From Bin5 sp009843665 (lineage in GTDB: Bacteria; Chloroflexota; Anaerolineae; Caldilineales; Caldilineaceae): a stretch of 64,000 nucleotides of DNA. Positions 16,843 to 26,314 of the stretch are shown one piece after another. Each line of letters begins with the position of its first letter. Position 1 is the stretch's first letter. The position numbers were made by a program, and so were the translations under genes. The DNA lies in contig OZ244818.1 in NCBI GenBank assembly GCA_965220285.1, positions 186,001 through 250,000 of the forward strand, written 5' to 3'. The notes beneath the pieces are model-generated. The model worked only from the letters and a program-made list of their open reading frames with translations. It had not been told where the DNA came from and did no database searches.

Positions 16843-19080
16843 TTAGAGAATGCGGAGCAGGACAGTGTGGGTCTCGGCTCGGATTCTGTAGGCGCCGAGG
16901 GCGGCAGGAAGAAGGAGCCAGGAGACCTCCTGAAAGTCGACGGTCTCGCGGTCGTAGTGGAGGGAGGCCCTGCCTGAGAGGCATCCCCAAATCTGGAAGG
17001 CGCTGCCGTCGCAGTCTCCCTCCCAGACGGCGCCAGGTATGCCGGAGAGACGGTCGACGCGAAAGTAGGGGCAGGATGTCTCGGCGTCGGCTGCTGTGCG
17101 CAGGTTGGCTGCTGCGGGACCGCCGATTGTGCGCAGGTCGGCCAACGCCTCCCGCACCCATCCTTCGGGGGCGTCAAGTATTGGAGGTGCGACGACCGCG
17201 GGTTCGACCATGCGCCAGTCGATGACATCCAGGGCCTGGCGGACGTGAAGTGGACGTGACTGGCCATCGGCCCCGGTGCGCCCCCAGTCGTAGAGTCGGT
17301 AGGTGGTGTCGCTATTCTGCTGGATTTCGGCCACAATTGCGCCGGGCCCGAGGGCGTGAACAGTGCCGGCGGGGATGTAGACGGCGTCGCCGGTCCGAAC
17401 GGGGATGCGGTGGAGCATGGCATCGATGTCGCCGGTTGGGGCCGATTGAGCAAAGCGCTCGCGGTCGACTCCGGCTTTGAGCCCGTAGATGATCTCGGCG
17501 CCGGGTTCGGCGTGGAGGATGACCCACAGTTCGGTCTTGCCAAGGTCGCCGGCATGTTCGAGGGCGTAGGCGTCATCGGGGTGGACCTGGACAGAGAGCC
17601 AACTATTGGAGTCGAGGACTTTTATCAGAAGAGGGAACAGATCCGATTCAACTGAAGTGCCACTGAGTCGCTCACCCCAGCGCTGCTGGACTTCCTCAAT
17701 TGTAGAGCCCGCCAATGGGCCGGCAGCGACCTTCGAATGGCCGTTGGCGTGGGCAGCAATCTCCCAACTCTCGGCTATGATGCCGGCCGGCAATTCTCTG
17801 CCCAGTCTGGTTTCGAGGTTTCGTCCGCCCCAGATGTAGTCTTTGTAGACAGGCTGAAAGGAAAGGGGGTAGAGGGATGGAGCAGTAGGCGAGGCCGGTT
17901 CGGAATCTGAGACGTCGTTTTGTTGCATGTCTTCTACGTGGCTTTCCTCTTCGTCGGGGAAGGGCGGGAGGTCGAGCATTTTGTGCCAGGCGTATTCTCC
18001 CAGTATGCGGATGGAGGCGACAACGGGCGCGGCGAGAATGGCTCCGAGCAGGCCGGCGAGTGAGGCGCCCATAATTACACTGACCATGACCAGGAGGGGA
18101 TGAAGGTTGAGAGCCTTGCCGACGATGCGGGGGACTAGCAGCGTGTTTTCGACCTGCTGAATAACGATCATGGCAACGGCGACGGCGATTGCGAACTGAA
18201 GGGGCGTCAGGCCGAAGCTCGGGTCACCCTGGAAGAAGGCGACGAAGATGGCGGCGCCGGCGCCTGCCAGGGGACCTATGACCGGCAAGAACTCCAAGGC
18301 GCCGGAGAGAAGGCCCAGACCGAGGGCGTTGTCGACGCCGAGTGCACCAAGAACTACGCTTACCAGGACGAAGATGATGATGGCAAGAACGGCCTGGCCG
18401 CGCATGTAGGCCGCCCATACCTGGCTTACGCTTGAGGTCAGGCGTTCGGCGTCGCGGCGAAAGCCGGGTTTGTGGGCAATGTTTGCAATCATGCTGCCGA
18501 TGCGGGGAATGTCTACGGCGATGTAGATCGATATGATGAAAATGAGGAGAATCTGGCCGAGGACTGCCACGGTTCCGGTGACGACGCTGGCGGCCAGACT
18601 ACCGCTGCGGCCCAGAATCGGCTGGAGCAGGTCGAAAACCTGGCTGAAGAGTTCATTCCAACCGGGCAGTTGAGGCACCAGGCCGGCGACAGGCACTGTC
18701 ATCCCTGCGACTACTATCGACTCAGGCAGCTGCTCCTGCAGTAACTGAAACTGTGCGAGTCCTTCTTCGAACCAGCCGGGCAGGCGGCGGGACAGATCGA
18801 GCGCTTGCTGGAAGGTTGTGACGCCGACGAGAGAGAAGGTCGCAATGACGAGAACGGCAAGTGTCAGGTAGACGGTGAGTACGACGGTGACCCGATTGGC
18901 AGGCGTGCGCCGGTCGATGAGGGAAATAAGAGGGTGAAGGAGGTAGGCCAAAATAACGGCCAGGACAACCTGTTGCAGGAGGCCGCGAAAGACCCACACA
19001 AGCAGGCAGAACAGGGCAAGTGCCGAAACGGCGACGATGGCCTTGGTGGTTGTATTCCATGGGGGAGAGGCTGTTTGCAC
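16843..19080 (-). CDS. AI-2E-family membrane protein fused to class I mannose-6-phosphate isomerase
   Basis: One uninterrupted 745-codon frame. Residues 1-365 form an AI-2E family (PerM/TqsA-like) permease with about 7-8 membrane segments, including EFLPVIGPLAGAGAAIF and VENTLLVPRIVGKALNLHP. Residues 372-402 are an acidic Ser/Pro linker. Residues 403-745 are phosphomannose isomerase, with zinc ligands in VQVHPDD (Q498, H500), GKTELW (E517) and PAGTVHALG (H575). The isomerase interconverts mannose 6-P and fructose 6-P. An ATG at 17928 (M385) could restart translation, but the upstream ribosome-binding site is poor (GAGGAAAG about 13 bp away). Fusion of these two families is unusual. Confidence 0.88.
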   Translation of the reverse strand: MQTASPPWNTTTKAIVAVSALALFCLLVWVFRGLLQQVVLAVILAYLLHPLISLIDRRTPANRVTVVLTVYLTLAVLVIATFSLVGVTTFQQALDLSRRLPGWFEEGLAQFQLLQEQLPESIVVAGMTVPVAGLVPQLPGWNELFSQVFDLLQPILGRSGSLAASVVTGTVAVLGQILLIFIISIYIAVDIPRIGSMIANIAHKPGFRRDAERLTSSVSQVWAAYMRGQAVLAIIIFVLVSVVLGALGVDNALGLGLLSGALEFLPVIGPLAGAGAAIFVAFFQGDPSFGLTPLQFAIAVAVAMIVIQQVENTLLVPRIVGKALNLHPLLVMVSVIMGASLAGLLGAILAAPVVASIRILGEYAWHKMLDLPPFPDEEESHVEDMQQNDVSDSEPASPTAPSLYPLSFQPVYKDYIWGGRNLETRLGRELPAGIIAESWEIAAHANGHSKVAAGPLAGSTIEEVQQRWGERLSGTSVESDLFPLLIKVLDSNSWLSVQVHPDDAYALEHAGDLGKTELWVILHAEPGAEIIYGLKAGVDRERFAQSAPTGDIDAMLHRIPVRTGDAVYIPAGTVHALGPGAIVAEIQQNSDTTYRLYDWGRTGADGQSRPLHVRQALDVIDWRMVEPAVVAPPILDAPEGWVREALADLRTIGGPAAANLRTAADAETSCPYFRVDRLSGIPGAVWEGDCDGSAFQIWGCLSGRASLHYDRETVDFQEVSWLLLPAALGAYRIRAETHTVLLRIL

Positions 19081-19116
19081 GATGGCGTCCTGCGTACCTG
19101 TACGCGTTGCGGGTGC

Positions 19117-21510
19117 CTAAAGGACCTTCAGATTGGCCAGCGACGCCATGAATTTCTTGACGCCAATATTGGGGAAGGCGACTGATACTTCCTCTTCGCC
19201 GCCGATTACGATGCTGTCGATTACCATGCCAACGCCAAATTTAGGATGTTCGACACTCTGGCGGCGTTTGAAAAGGGTGGGGGCTTCTGTTTTGGCGGGG
19301 CGACGGCGGGGACGGCGGGCCTGTGCGCGGTCAGGTTGTGAGTGACTCGGCGTCGTATAGGCGGTTGTTGCGCCAATCCTGTAGTTTTCATCCCGATATC
19401 TGCCGTGCATGGCAGGGCCGTCGAGCCAGCTGGTCGATCTTTCGTAGGCGGCGGCATGGCGGCTGCGGCGGTCGACCTGGCCTCTCAGCAGTTCCTCCGG
19501 GATGTCTTCCAGAAAGCGGCTGGCGGTCTGGGGTTCGCTGTTGCCCCACATGGCGCGTAGGGAGGCGTGGACCAGGTAAAGGCGGTGTTTGGCGCGGGTG
19601 ACGCCGACGTAGGCGAGGCGGCGCTCCTCAGCCATATCCTCCTCGTCCTCGCTGCGAATGCTACGAGCATGGGGGAGCAGTCCTTCTTCCATTCCGACCA
19701 TAAAGACTACAGGGAACTCCAGTCCTTTGGCGGTATGCAGCGTCAACAGTGTCAGGGCTTCTTCGTTCTCGTCGTAGTCGTCCTGTTCGCTGACGAGGCT
19801 GATCTCCTGCAGGAACAGGCCAAGCGGGTCCTGTCCGGGTTCCAGGTCGTCGAGGCCGGGGCGGTAGTTGGCGGCTACGGCGCGCAGCTCGTTGATGTTT
19901 TCGAAACGATCTTCGCCTTCTTCGCTGCCGTCGCGCAGGCGGTCAAGATACCCGGAGTCGGCGAGGATGCGATCGAGGAGAGAGGCGACGTCCTCGTATT
20001 GGACTTCGGCGGCCAGCTGGACCCAGGTGTTGAGCATTGAAGCGAACCTGGTCAAGGCGTTGCGGGCACGGGCGGCAAAGGGTGGCGGTGGAAGCTGCAC
20101 GGGAAGGGCGTCTTCATCATCGTTTTGGCTGGCGTCACTGATGAGGGTCTGCAGAGCATGCCATTCGGTCACCGGGCCGGAGGCGGCCCAGGTTCTTAGG
20201 TGGTCGAGGGTCTGGGCGCCGATGCCGCGGGGGGGGACGTTGATGATGCGGTCGAGGGCGAGTGCGGCGGCGGGGTTGTGCACAAGGCGCAGATAGGCGA
20301 GGGCGTCTTTGATCTCGCGGCGTTCGTAGAAGCGGGTTGCGCCGACGAGGCGGTAGCGCAGGTTGCGATGGACGCAGGCTTCCTCAAGGGCACGACTCTG
20401 GGCGTTTGTGCGGTAGACGACGGCGGCCGCGCCGGGGCTCATCCCTGGTTGGGAGGCGAGCCGGGCCACCTCATCGAGCACGTAATTGGCTTCTTCGGCG
20501 TCGTTAAAGGCTTCGTAGACGGTAACTTTGAGGCCAGTGCCCTGGTCTGTGCGAAGGTGTTTGGGCGTGCGGTTGGCGTTTTTGGCGATGACGGCGTTTG
20601 CGACATCGAGGATGTTTTGAGTGCTGCGGTAGTTCTGCTCGAGGAGGACGACGCTGGCGGCAGGGTAGTCGCGACGAAAGCGAAGGACGTTGCGATAGTC
20701 GGCGCCGCGGAAGCGGTAGATGGACTGGTCCTCGTCTCCGACGACAAAGAGGTTGCCTTTGCCGTCCGGCGGGCCGACGAAATGGGATGCCAACTCGTAC
20801 TGGGCGGTGTTTGTATCCTGAAACTCATCTACAAGGACGTAGCGCCACTTGTCCTGGTATTTGCGCCGGACTTCCTTGTTGTTGCGCAGGAGGAGAACCG
20901 CGTGCATCAACAGGTCATCGAAATCCATGGCGTTGTTGAGGCGGAGTTTCCGTTGGTAACGGTCGTAGACGCGAGCGCAGATTTCCTGTATATATCCGTC
21001 GGCGCTGACGAGATCAGGTGTAAGGAGGTCGTTTTTCCAGCTGCCGATTTGGGAGAGCACGGCGCGCGGGCTGAAACGTTTTTCATCCAGCCGCAATTCT
21101 TTCATCGTATCGCGGACGAGAGAGAGCTGGTCGGCTGTGTCGTAGATGACCCAGTTACGTTGGAATCCTGCGGCATCGACCTCTACGCGCAGAACGCGGG
21201 CGCAGACAGCGTGGAAAGTGCCGATGGTCAGTCCTCCCAGACTGCGGCGGCGGCCTTCGACCGGCGGCGGGAACCGGTGCCCGATCAGTTCTTCGACGCG
21301 GTCGCCCATCTCTTTGGCGGCTTTGTTGGTGAAGGTTACGGCGAGGACATGCCAGGGGTCGATCTTCTTTTCCTCGATCAGGTAGGCGATGCGGCGGGTG
21401 AGGACACGGGTTTTGCCGGAGCCGGGGCCTGCGAGTACGAGGACGGGGCCTTCGGTCGTCTGGACTGCGGCTTTTTGCTGGTCGTTCAATCCTTCTAGAA
21501 TCTTTGACAT
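19117..21510 (-). CDS. pcrA: UvrD/PcrA-type superfamily 1 DNA helicase
   Basis: A 797-aa 3'-5' helicase used in nucleotide-excision repair and in removing stalled proteins. Motif I GPGSGKT is at 28-34, motif II VDEFQDTN at 227-234, motif III GDEDQSIYRFRGAD next, then QNYRST (IV), TLHTAKGLEFP (V) and VGVTRAKHRLYL (VI). The C-terminal 50 residues (VEHPKFGVGMV...VAFPNIGVKKF) are the Tudor-like RNAP-binding domain typical of PcrA. I chose the ATG at 21510 (MSKILEGLNDQQ) by homology; the frame extends to 21657 but would overlap rsgA. No clear ribosome-binding site precedes it; instead there is a CGCAATACGAAATACGCACT repeat-like string. Confidence 0.92.
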   Translation of the reverse strand: MSKILEGLNDQQKAAVQTTEGPVLVLAGPGSGKTRVLTRRIAYLIEEKKIDPWHVLAVTFTNKAAKEMGDRVEELIGHRFPPPVEGRRRSLGGLTIGTFHAVCARVLRVEVDAAGFQRNWVIYDTADQLSLVRDTMKELRLDEKRFSPRAVLSQIGSWKNDLLTPDLVSADGYIQEICARVYDRYQRKLRLNNAMDFDDLLMHAVLLLRNNKEVRRKYQDKWRYVLVDEFQDTNTAQYELASHFVGPPDGKGNLFVVGDEDQSIYRFRGADYRNVLRFRRDYPAASVVLLEQNYRSTQNILDVANAVIAKNANRTPKHLRTDQGTGLKVTVYEAFNDAEEANYVLDEVARLASQPGMSPGAAAVVYRTNAQSRALEEACVHRNLRYRLVGATRFYERREIKDALAYLRLVHNPAAALALDRIINVPPRGIGAQTLDHLRTWAASGPVTEWHALQTLISDASQNDDEDALPVQLPPPPFAARARNALTRFASMLNTWVQLAAEVQYEDVASLLDRILADSGYLDRLRDGSEEGEDRFENINELRAVAANYRPGLDDLEPGQDPLGLFLQEISLVSEQDDYDENEEALTLLTLHTAKGLEFPVVFMVGMEEGLLPHARSIRSEDEEDMAEERRLAYVGVTRAKHRLYLVHASLRAMWGNSEPQTASRFLEDIPEELLRGQVDRRSRHAAAYERSTSWLDGPAMHGRYRDENYRIGATTAYTTPSHSQPDRAQARRPRRRPAKTEAPTLFKRRQSVEHPKFGVGMVIDSIVIGGEEEVSVAFPNIGVKKFMASLANLKVL

Positions 21511-21625
21511 GGGGCGTAGTGCGTATTTCGTATTGCGTTTTTGGTCTGGCCGATTGCGGGCGAGTTGAGAATATCTCAGGTCGTCGGGAGGGACTGCCAT
21601 GGCACGCGAGAAAAACGAATGAAGC

Positions 21626-22735
21626 TTACCATTCTTCCAGCTGAAAGCTCTCCCCATTTAGCAGACGCACATAGCTGTCGTAGCGCTGCGGCGAGACTTT
21701 GCCTTCTACGGCGGCCTGGCGCACGGCGCATTCCGGCTCGTGGTCGTGCGTGCAGTTGGGAAAGTGGCAGTCGTTTACGAAGGGTTTGAGGTCGACAAAG
21801 TAGAAGCCAAGACTTCCCGGGTCGAGCTCGTAGAGACCTAGTTCGCGAATGCCGGGGGTATCGGCAATGTAGGTAGCATCTCCGAGAGGCAGACGAAAGA
21901 GCTGGGCGTTGCGGGTTGTGTGGCGGCCTTTGCCTTCGAAGTTTCGGAGGTTGCCCACGCGCAGGTTGAGCTGCGGGTGGATGGCGTTGATCAGCGCGCT
22001 CTTGCCGACACCGCTTGGGCCGGTAACGACGGTAAGCCTATCTGTCAGCAAGTTGCGCAAGTGCTCGAATTCAGTCGGTTCTGCCGGCGCGGACGCGTAG
22101 CGGCCTGGGACGACTTCGAAGCGATCGGTAGCGCTCACGTACAGGAGTGGATAGCCCAGCTTTTCGTAGGGGAGGAACGTCTGTCGAGCCGCCTCCAGGC
22201 CGGTGAGGTCGACTTTGTTGGCGACGATAATGGCGGGGAGTTCGTTGGCTTCGGCGATGACAAGGAAGCGGTCGAGCATGCGCAGGTGAGGCTCGGGGTC
22301 CTGGACGGCGAAGACGATCAGTACCTGGTCCGGATTGGCCACGATCACGTCTTCGGCGGGGCGATTGGAACCGGGCAACTGCCGGTTCAGTGTTGAATCG
22401 CGCTCTTCGATTGAGTCGATGAGGCCTTTGCGTTTGCCTTCGAGGACGACTTGAACGCGGTCGCCGACGGCAATGAGCGTCAGGTCTTTGGTTCGTTCCT
22501 GGAGCAGCCTGCCGCGGACACGGCAGCTAATAGTTCTGCCATCCGAGGTGGAGACATCGTAATGATGCCCCCTGGCGCGAACGACGACACCGGCAACGGT
22601 CCGTTCCCTCTTCTTGGGTTTTGGTTTGCTTTTGGCCGGTGCGTCGAAATAGTCGTCCTCGTAGGCTTCGTCCCACTCATCGTATATTTCGGTGTTTCTT
22701 GACAAGGGCAACTCCTGGGGGAGCTTGTCGGGCAT
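21626..22735 (-). CDS. rsgA: Small ribosomal subunit biogenesis GTPase RsgA (YjeQ)
   Basis: A 369-aa circularly permuted GTPase that checks 30S subunit maturation. After a roughly 45-residue acidic/basic N-terminal extension come an OB-fold (about 46-115), G4 NKVDL (173-177), G1 GPSGVGKS (239-246), G3 DTPGIRELGL (about 290) and a C-terminal zinc motif (CHFPNCTHDHEPEC; Cys-Cys-His-Cys). The G4-before-G1 order is the hallmark of the family. It lies 95 bp downstream of maf and upstream of pcrA on the same strand. Confidence 0.95.
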   Translation of the reverse strand: MPDKLPQELPLSRNTEIYDEWDEAYEDDYFDAPAKSKPKPKKRERTVAGVVVRARGHHYDVSTSDGRTISCRVRGRLLQERTKDLTLIAVGDRVQVVLEGKRKGLIDSIEERDSTLNRQLPGSNRPAEDVIVANPDQVLIVFAVQDPEPHLRMLDRFLVIAEANELPAIIVANKVDLTGLEAARQTFLPYEKLGYPLLYVSATDRFEVVPGRYASAPAEPTEFEHLRNLLTDRLTVVTGPSGVGKSALINAIHPQLNLRVGNLRNFEGKGRHTTRNAQLFRLPLGDATYIADTPGIRELGLYELDPGSLGFYFVDLKPFVNDCHFPNCTHDHEPECAVRQAAVEGKVSPQRYDSYVRLLNGESFQLEEW

Positions 22736-22830
22736 TGGGCTCGCCCTAAGCGAGCGAATGGATTTCGGCCCAAGTGTATCAATTGAGAGGCAGGATTGGC
22801 AACAAGCAGGCAGCCCTATCTACTGATGCG

Positions 22831-23541
22831 TCACTGCTGGATACAATGGATGTATTCGGCCTGTTGCTGGCAACACTGGAGTCCAGTCAGAGCGGGGCAA
22901 ATCTGAACGGGCGAACGCTTCACTGTCAGATTGAAATCTGCCAGCAGGCGGAGGAGGTCGCCGACGGGGAGTCCCATGACGCCGGCGGGGCAGCCAGAAA
23001 GGCTTTGGACCGGGCGAAATTGCGGGTGCTGAATGGCGTAAGCGCCGGCCTTGTCCATTGGATCTCCGGTTGCGACGTAATCGGCTATCTCGTCGTCGCT
23101 GTAGTCACGCATTTTCACGGTGGTCGTGTTGAGCAAGCAGCGCTTGCACTTGAGTTCAACGCCGGCAACAAGGGCGAGAGCCAGCGCTGTGTGGACCTGG
23201 TGCGTGCGGGCGCGCAGCCGGACCAGCATGGATCGGGCCTCGTCGGCGTCGGCGGGTTTGCCCAGGAGCACTCCCTCGATGGCCACGACGGTGTCGGCGC
23301 CGATAACGAGAATGTCGTGCGGCGGGACGGGACCTGGTCTGGCTGCCCCGGATGTGTGGCGTGCGGCCACGGTTAGGGTTTTGGCGAGGGCAAGGCGGGT
23401 CACCAACTCGACGGGCGGTTCGTTCGGCGCGGGCGATTCATCGATGTCAGCGGATTCGGGATGGAAAGGGATACCGAGGAGGTGGAAGAACTGAAGGCGG
23501 CGGGGGCTATTGGAGGCAAGTATGACTTCAGGGGCGTTCAT
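22831..23541 (-). CDS. maf: Maf-like nucleoside triphosphate pyrophosphatase
   Basis: From the ATG at 23541 (MNAPEVILASNSPRRLQF) it has 236 residues; the longer frame to 23991 is low-complexity and is rejected. The N-terminal phosphate-binding ASNSPRR, the central IGADTVVAIEG and the GDPMDKAGAYAIQ block define Maf/YhdE, which hydrolyses dTTP/UTP or modified nucleotides to monophosphates. A roughly 15-residue insertion (HTSGAARPGPVPPHD) separates the first helices. The C-terminal 25 residues, with several Cys/Gln (LQCCQQQ), are unusual. No good ribosome-binding site is visible. Confidence 0.88.
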   Translation of the reverse strand: MNAPEVILASNSPRRLQFFHLLGIPFHPESADIDESPAPNEPPVELVTRLALAKTLTVAARHTSGAARPGPVPPHDILVIGADTVVAIEGVLLGKPADADEARSMLVRLRARTHQVHTALALALVAGVELKCKRCLLNTTTVKMRDYSDDEIADYVATGDPMDKAGAYAIQHPQFRPVQSLSGCPAGVMGLPVGDLLRLLADFNLTVKRSPVQICPALTGLQCCQQQAEYIHCIQQ

Positions 23542-24016
23542 AGGCGCGGTAAGGGGTTGGTGGTAGTGAAATTGCCGGCCGGATGCGGTAGTCTCCGGCG
23601 ATGGGCGGTTTTTCCGAGGGGTACGTTGCGGACCCAGTTCTTTTCCCCGAGAATTGCAATAAAGCGAAACAGAAATGCGGCAGTAAAGGAGAAACGCCAG
23701 CTTACATTGTAATGAGGTGGGCGGGAGTTCGCCAATAGTCGGGCATGACCTGACTCCATGGGTTCGGGCAGGTGGTGGACTGTGCGGGCTGCAAGAGGGG
23801 ACTGATGAGTTATTGGGGGTGAAATCTTGCCGGTGGTCGTGCAGCAGGGTATGATGGTGTGGCCGGTCAATAGCCGTCATTGTCCCCCATGTGTGCCGGC
23901 ACAGTGGGCCCATCGTTGGGCGCAGGACCGCAATCCTCAATGGCGGACGCGCCTTTGGTCCGGCCCGAATTGGGACGTAGTAATCTTCCACATTTAAGAA
24001 TGTCAGGAGTCAGAGG
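23542..24016. other. Divergent intergenic region between maf and the Gfo/Idh/MocA gene
   Basis: About 475 bp between outward-facing genes. No small gene, tRNA or strong hairpin was found, and I could not locate a convincing -35/-10 pair in either direction, although promoters for both neighbours are expected here. Confidence 0.4.
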
Positions 24017-25045
24017 ATGACGGAAATTCGCTCCGGCGGGGGGACGCCCCGCGTTCGAATGGCGTTTGTCGGGTGCGGCGGGATGGCGCGGCACCATACG
24101 CGACGGATTCTGATGCAGCAGGATACGACCGAGGTAAAGATCGTATGTGAGCCTTCGGGCCAGTCGTATGAGGCGTTTTGTGCGCTCTTTGACGAGGCGG
24201 GTAAGGCGCCGCCCCCGAATGAGCCGGACCTGGAAAAGATGCTGGCGTGCGACGAACTGGACGCTGTTTTCATCATTACGCCGCACGTACTACACTTTTC
24301 GCAGGCGAAGGTGTGTCTGGAGGCTGGTCTTGACGTATTGTTGGAGAAGCCGATGGTGATGAACGCGCAGGAGGCAGTGGATCTGATTGAGGTGCGGGAT
24401 CGAAGCAAGCGCCTGCTATCCGTAGCTTTTAACGGCAGCATGTCGCCGCAGGTGCGTACGGGAACGAAGATTTTGCGGTCCGGAAAGTTGGGAAGGATTC
24501 TGACCATCAGCGGCGTAGCGTGGCAGAATTGGATGTCCTTCACGACGGGCCTGTGGCGCCAGGATCCCGAGGTTGCCGGAGGTGGCTTCTTGTTTGACAC
24601 CGGTGCGCATATGCTGAATACTATTTCGGATTTGGCGGGGGAGGACTTTGTCGAGGTTGCGGCGTGGATGGAAAACGAAGGGGCGCCTGTGGACATTCTT
24701 TCGGTGGTCATTGCGCGGTTGAAGTCGGGTGCACTGGTGTCAATGAACGCAGCAGGAAACACGAATTCCGGGATCGGCTCGGACGTACGCGTGATGTGTG
24801 AGAAAGGGATGCTGCAGACAGGGATCTGGGGGGAGCGACTTCTGGTCCAGGAGATGGAGGACGAGGCGTTGACGCCGGTTGAGCTGCCCGAATCGTTGGG
24901 TACGTGGCAGCAGTTTCTGCGAGTGCGGGCCGGCGAGATTGAGAACCCCTGCCCGCCGGAGATCGGTCTGCGCATGGCGCGCTTGTGGGATGCGATTAAG
25001 GAATCGGCGGGTCAGGGTGGAAGGCCGGTGACGGTCGGCAGTTAG
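24017..25045 (+). CDS. Gfo/Idh/MocA-family NAD(P)-dependent oxidoreductase
   Basis: A 342-aa dehydrogenase. The N-terminal Rossmann motif is FVGCGGMARHH (about 16-26). The family EKP motif appears as VLLEKPMVMNAQEA (about 110), and the C-terminal domain has GGFLFDTGAHMLNTI with the catalytic-type His. AGGAG lies 7 bp before the ATG. It probably oxidises or reduces a sugar or sugar-acid derivative. About 100 bp downstream is the ThuA-family gene, a common pairing. Substrate unknown. Confidence 0.87.
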   Translation: MTEIRSGGGTPRVRMAFVGCGGMARHHTRRILMQQDTTEVKIVCEPSGQSYEAFCALFDEAGKAPPPNEPDLEKMLACDELDAVFIITPHVLHFSQAKVCLEAGLDVLLEKPMVMNAQEAVDLIEVRDRSKRLLSVAFNGSMSPQVRTGTKILRSGKLGRILTISGVAWQNWMSFTTGLWRQDPEVAGGGFLFDTGAHMLNTISDLAGEDFVEVAAWMENEGAPVDILSVVIARLKSGALVSMNAAGNTNSGIGSDVRVMCEKGMLQTGIWGERLLVQEMEDEALTPVELPESLGTWQQFLRVRAGEIENPCPPEIGLRMARLWDAIKESAGQGGRPVTVGS

Positions 25046-25151
25046 AGGGTCATGAAGGGTGGAGAGTCGTAGCAGATGGGCAAAGGGACCGTACCATTGG
25101 TGCGTGTGATCCGACGCCGATAGAAAGTACCCAGAATATGGAGGAGACAGG

Positions 25152-25940
25152 ATGGGAGACATTCGCGTAACGGTCTGGAACGAGTATCAGCACGAGAAGA
25201 TAAACGAGTTCATCGGCGGAATCTACCCTGATGGAATCCACGGTGCGATTGCGGAAGGGCTGCGATTGCATGGCTTCAGCTCAGTAGGCACAGCTACGCT
25301 GGATGAGCCCGAGCACGGCCTGACAGATGAAGTCCTGGCGGAGACTGACGTATTGACCTGGTGGGGTCACAGGGCTCATGCACTGGTTGACGATGAAATC
25401 GTGGAGCGGGTCAAGAGGCGGGTCCTTGAGGGGATGGGGCTGGTGGTCCTGCACTCGGGCCATTTCTCGAAGATATTTCGGAGCTTGATGGGTACGACGT
25501 GCAGTTTACGCTGGCGAGAGGCGGACGAGAAGGAGCGTATCTGGGTAGTCAAGCCGTCGCACCCGATCGCGCAAGGGTTGCCGCCCTACTTTGAGATTGA
25601 GGAGTGCGAGATGTACGGGGAGCTGTTCGATATTCCCCCGCCGGACGACCTGGTGTTCGTCAGCTGGTTTGAGGGAGGCAATGTATTCCGCAGCGGAGCA
25701 TGCTTCCACCGGGGCAATGGGAAGATCTTCTATTTCCGTCCGGGACACGAGACGTACCCAATATTTCACATGGACATTGTCCGCCAGGTCATTGCAAACG
25801 GGGTGCGGTGGGCAGCGCCGGCTGGCGGCCCGATGTTTCCATATTTTCAGGAGGGCAAGCCAGGTCTGACTGCTATCAACGAGAAGGATCCGTTGGAGAT
25901 TATCGCGGAGAAGGGTTCGGTGCGGGATCGGGTTGGCTAG
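25152..25940 (+). CDS. ThuA-family (trehalose utilisation-like) protein
   Basis: A 262-aa protein with a glutamine-amidotransferase-like fold. It opens IRVTVWNEYQHEK and contains VLTWWGHRAHALVDD, GLVVLHSGHFSKIF, the HPIAQGLPPYFEIEE block and GKIFYFRPGHETYPIF, all typical of the ThuA family first linked to trehalose use in rhizobia. AGGAG lies 5 bp before the ATG. The pairing with the preceding Gfo/Idh/MocA gene suggests both act on the same disaccharide-derived ketosugar; this is inference from context. Confidence 0.87.
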   Translation: MGDIRVTVWNEYQHEKINEFIGGIYPDGIHGAIAEGLRLHGFSSVGTATLDEPEHGLTDEVLAETDVLTWWGHRAHALVDDEIVERVKRRVLEGMGLVVLHSGHFSKIFRSLMGTTCSLRWREADEKERIWVVKPSHPIAQGLPPYFEIEECEMYGELFDIPPPDDLVFVSWFEGGNVFRSGACFHRGNGKIFYFRPGHETYPIFHMDIVRQVIANGVRWAAPAGGPMFPYFQEGKPGLTAINEKDPLEIIAEKGSVRDRVG

Positions 25941-26062
25941 GGCTTGCGCACAAGGCTATCGCGATTTGGAACAATTTGGGTGTGATTTCGTTTTGCTTTT
26001 GTACCGGGGGGGAGCCGCCCGGTCCCGGGAATGAGCCAAGAGCCAGGCTATGGAGGAACAGA

Positions 26063-26314
26063 ATGCCGACGGATGAAAAATTGCTAAGGCGTATAACGGC
26101 ACGTCCGGACGTATTCGGGGGAAAGCCTATCGTTCGAGACATGAGAATATCGGTGGAGCTCGTACTAAGCCTTTTGGCGCAAGGGATCACTCCGGAGGCA
26201 ATTCTAGATGACTATCCAGATCTCGAATTTGACGACATTCGCGCCTGCACTGCCTACGCGCACGCGGTTATTGCCGGCGACACGCTGGCCGCTGTGACTG
26301 TGAAATCGCAGTGA
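26063..26314 (+). CDS. DUF433-family putative antitoxin
   Basis: An 83-aa protein starting MPTDEKLLRRITARPDVFGG, with GGAGG 6 bp upstream of the ATG at 26063; a longer frame from 25700 is not supported. The sequence GGKPIVRDMRISVELVLSLLAQG...LDDYPDLEFDDIRAC is a textbook DUF433 winged-helix domain. It overlaps the next gene by 4 bp (GTGA), the usual layout of DUF433/DUF5615 toxin-antitoxin pairs. Confidence 0.9.
   Translation: MPTDEKLLRRITARPDVFGGKPIVRDMRISVELVLSLLAQGITPEAILDDYPDLEFDDIRACTAYAHAVIAGDTLAAVTVKSQ

Noticed and set aside
20200..21498. 432-codon plus-strand frame opposite the helicase gene
   Set aside because: It lies wholly antisense to the UvrD/PcrA motifs and has no ribosome-binding site or family features.
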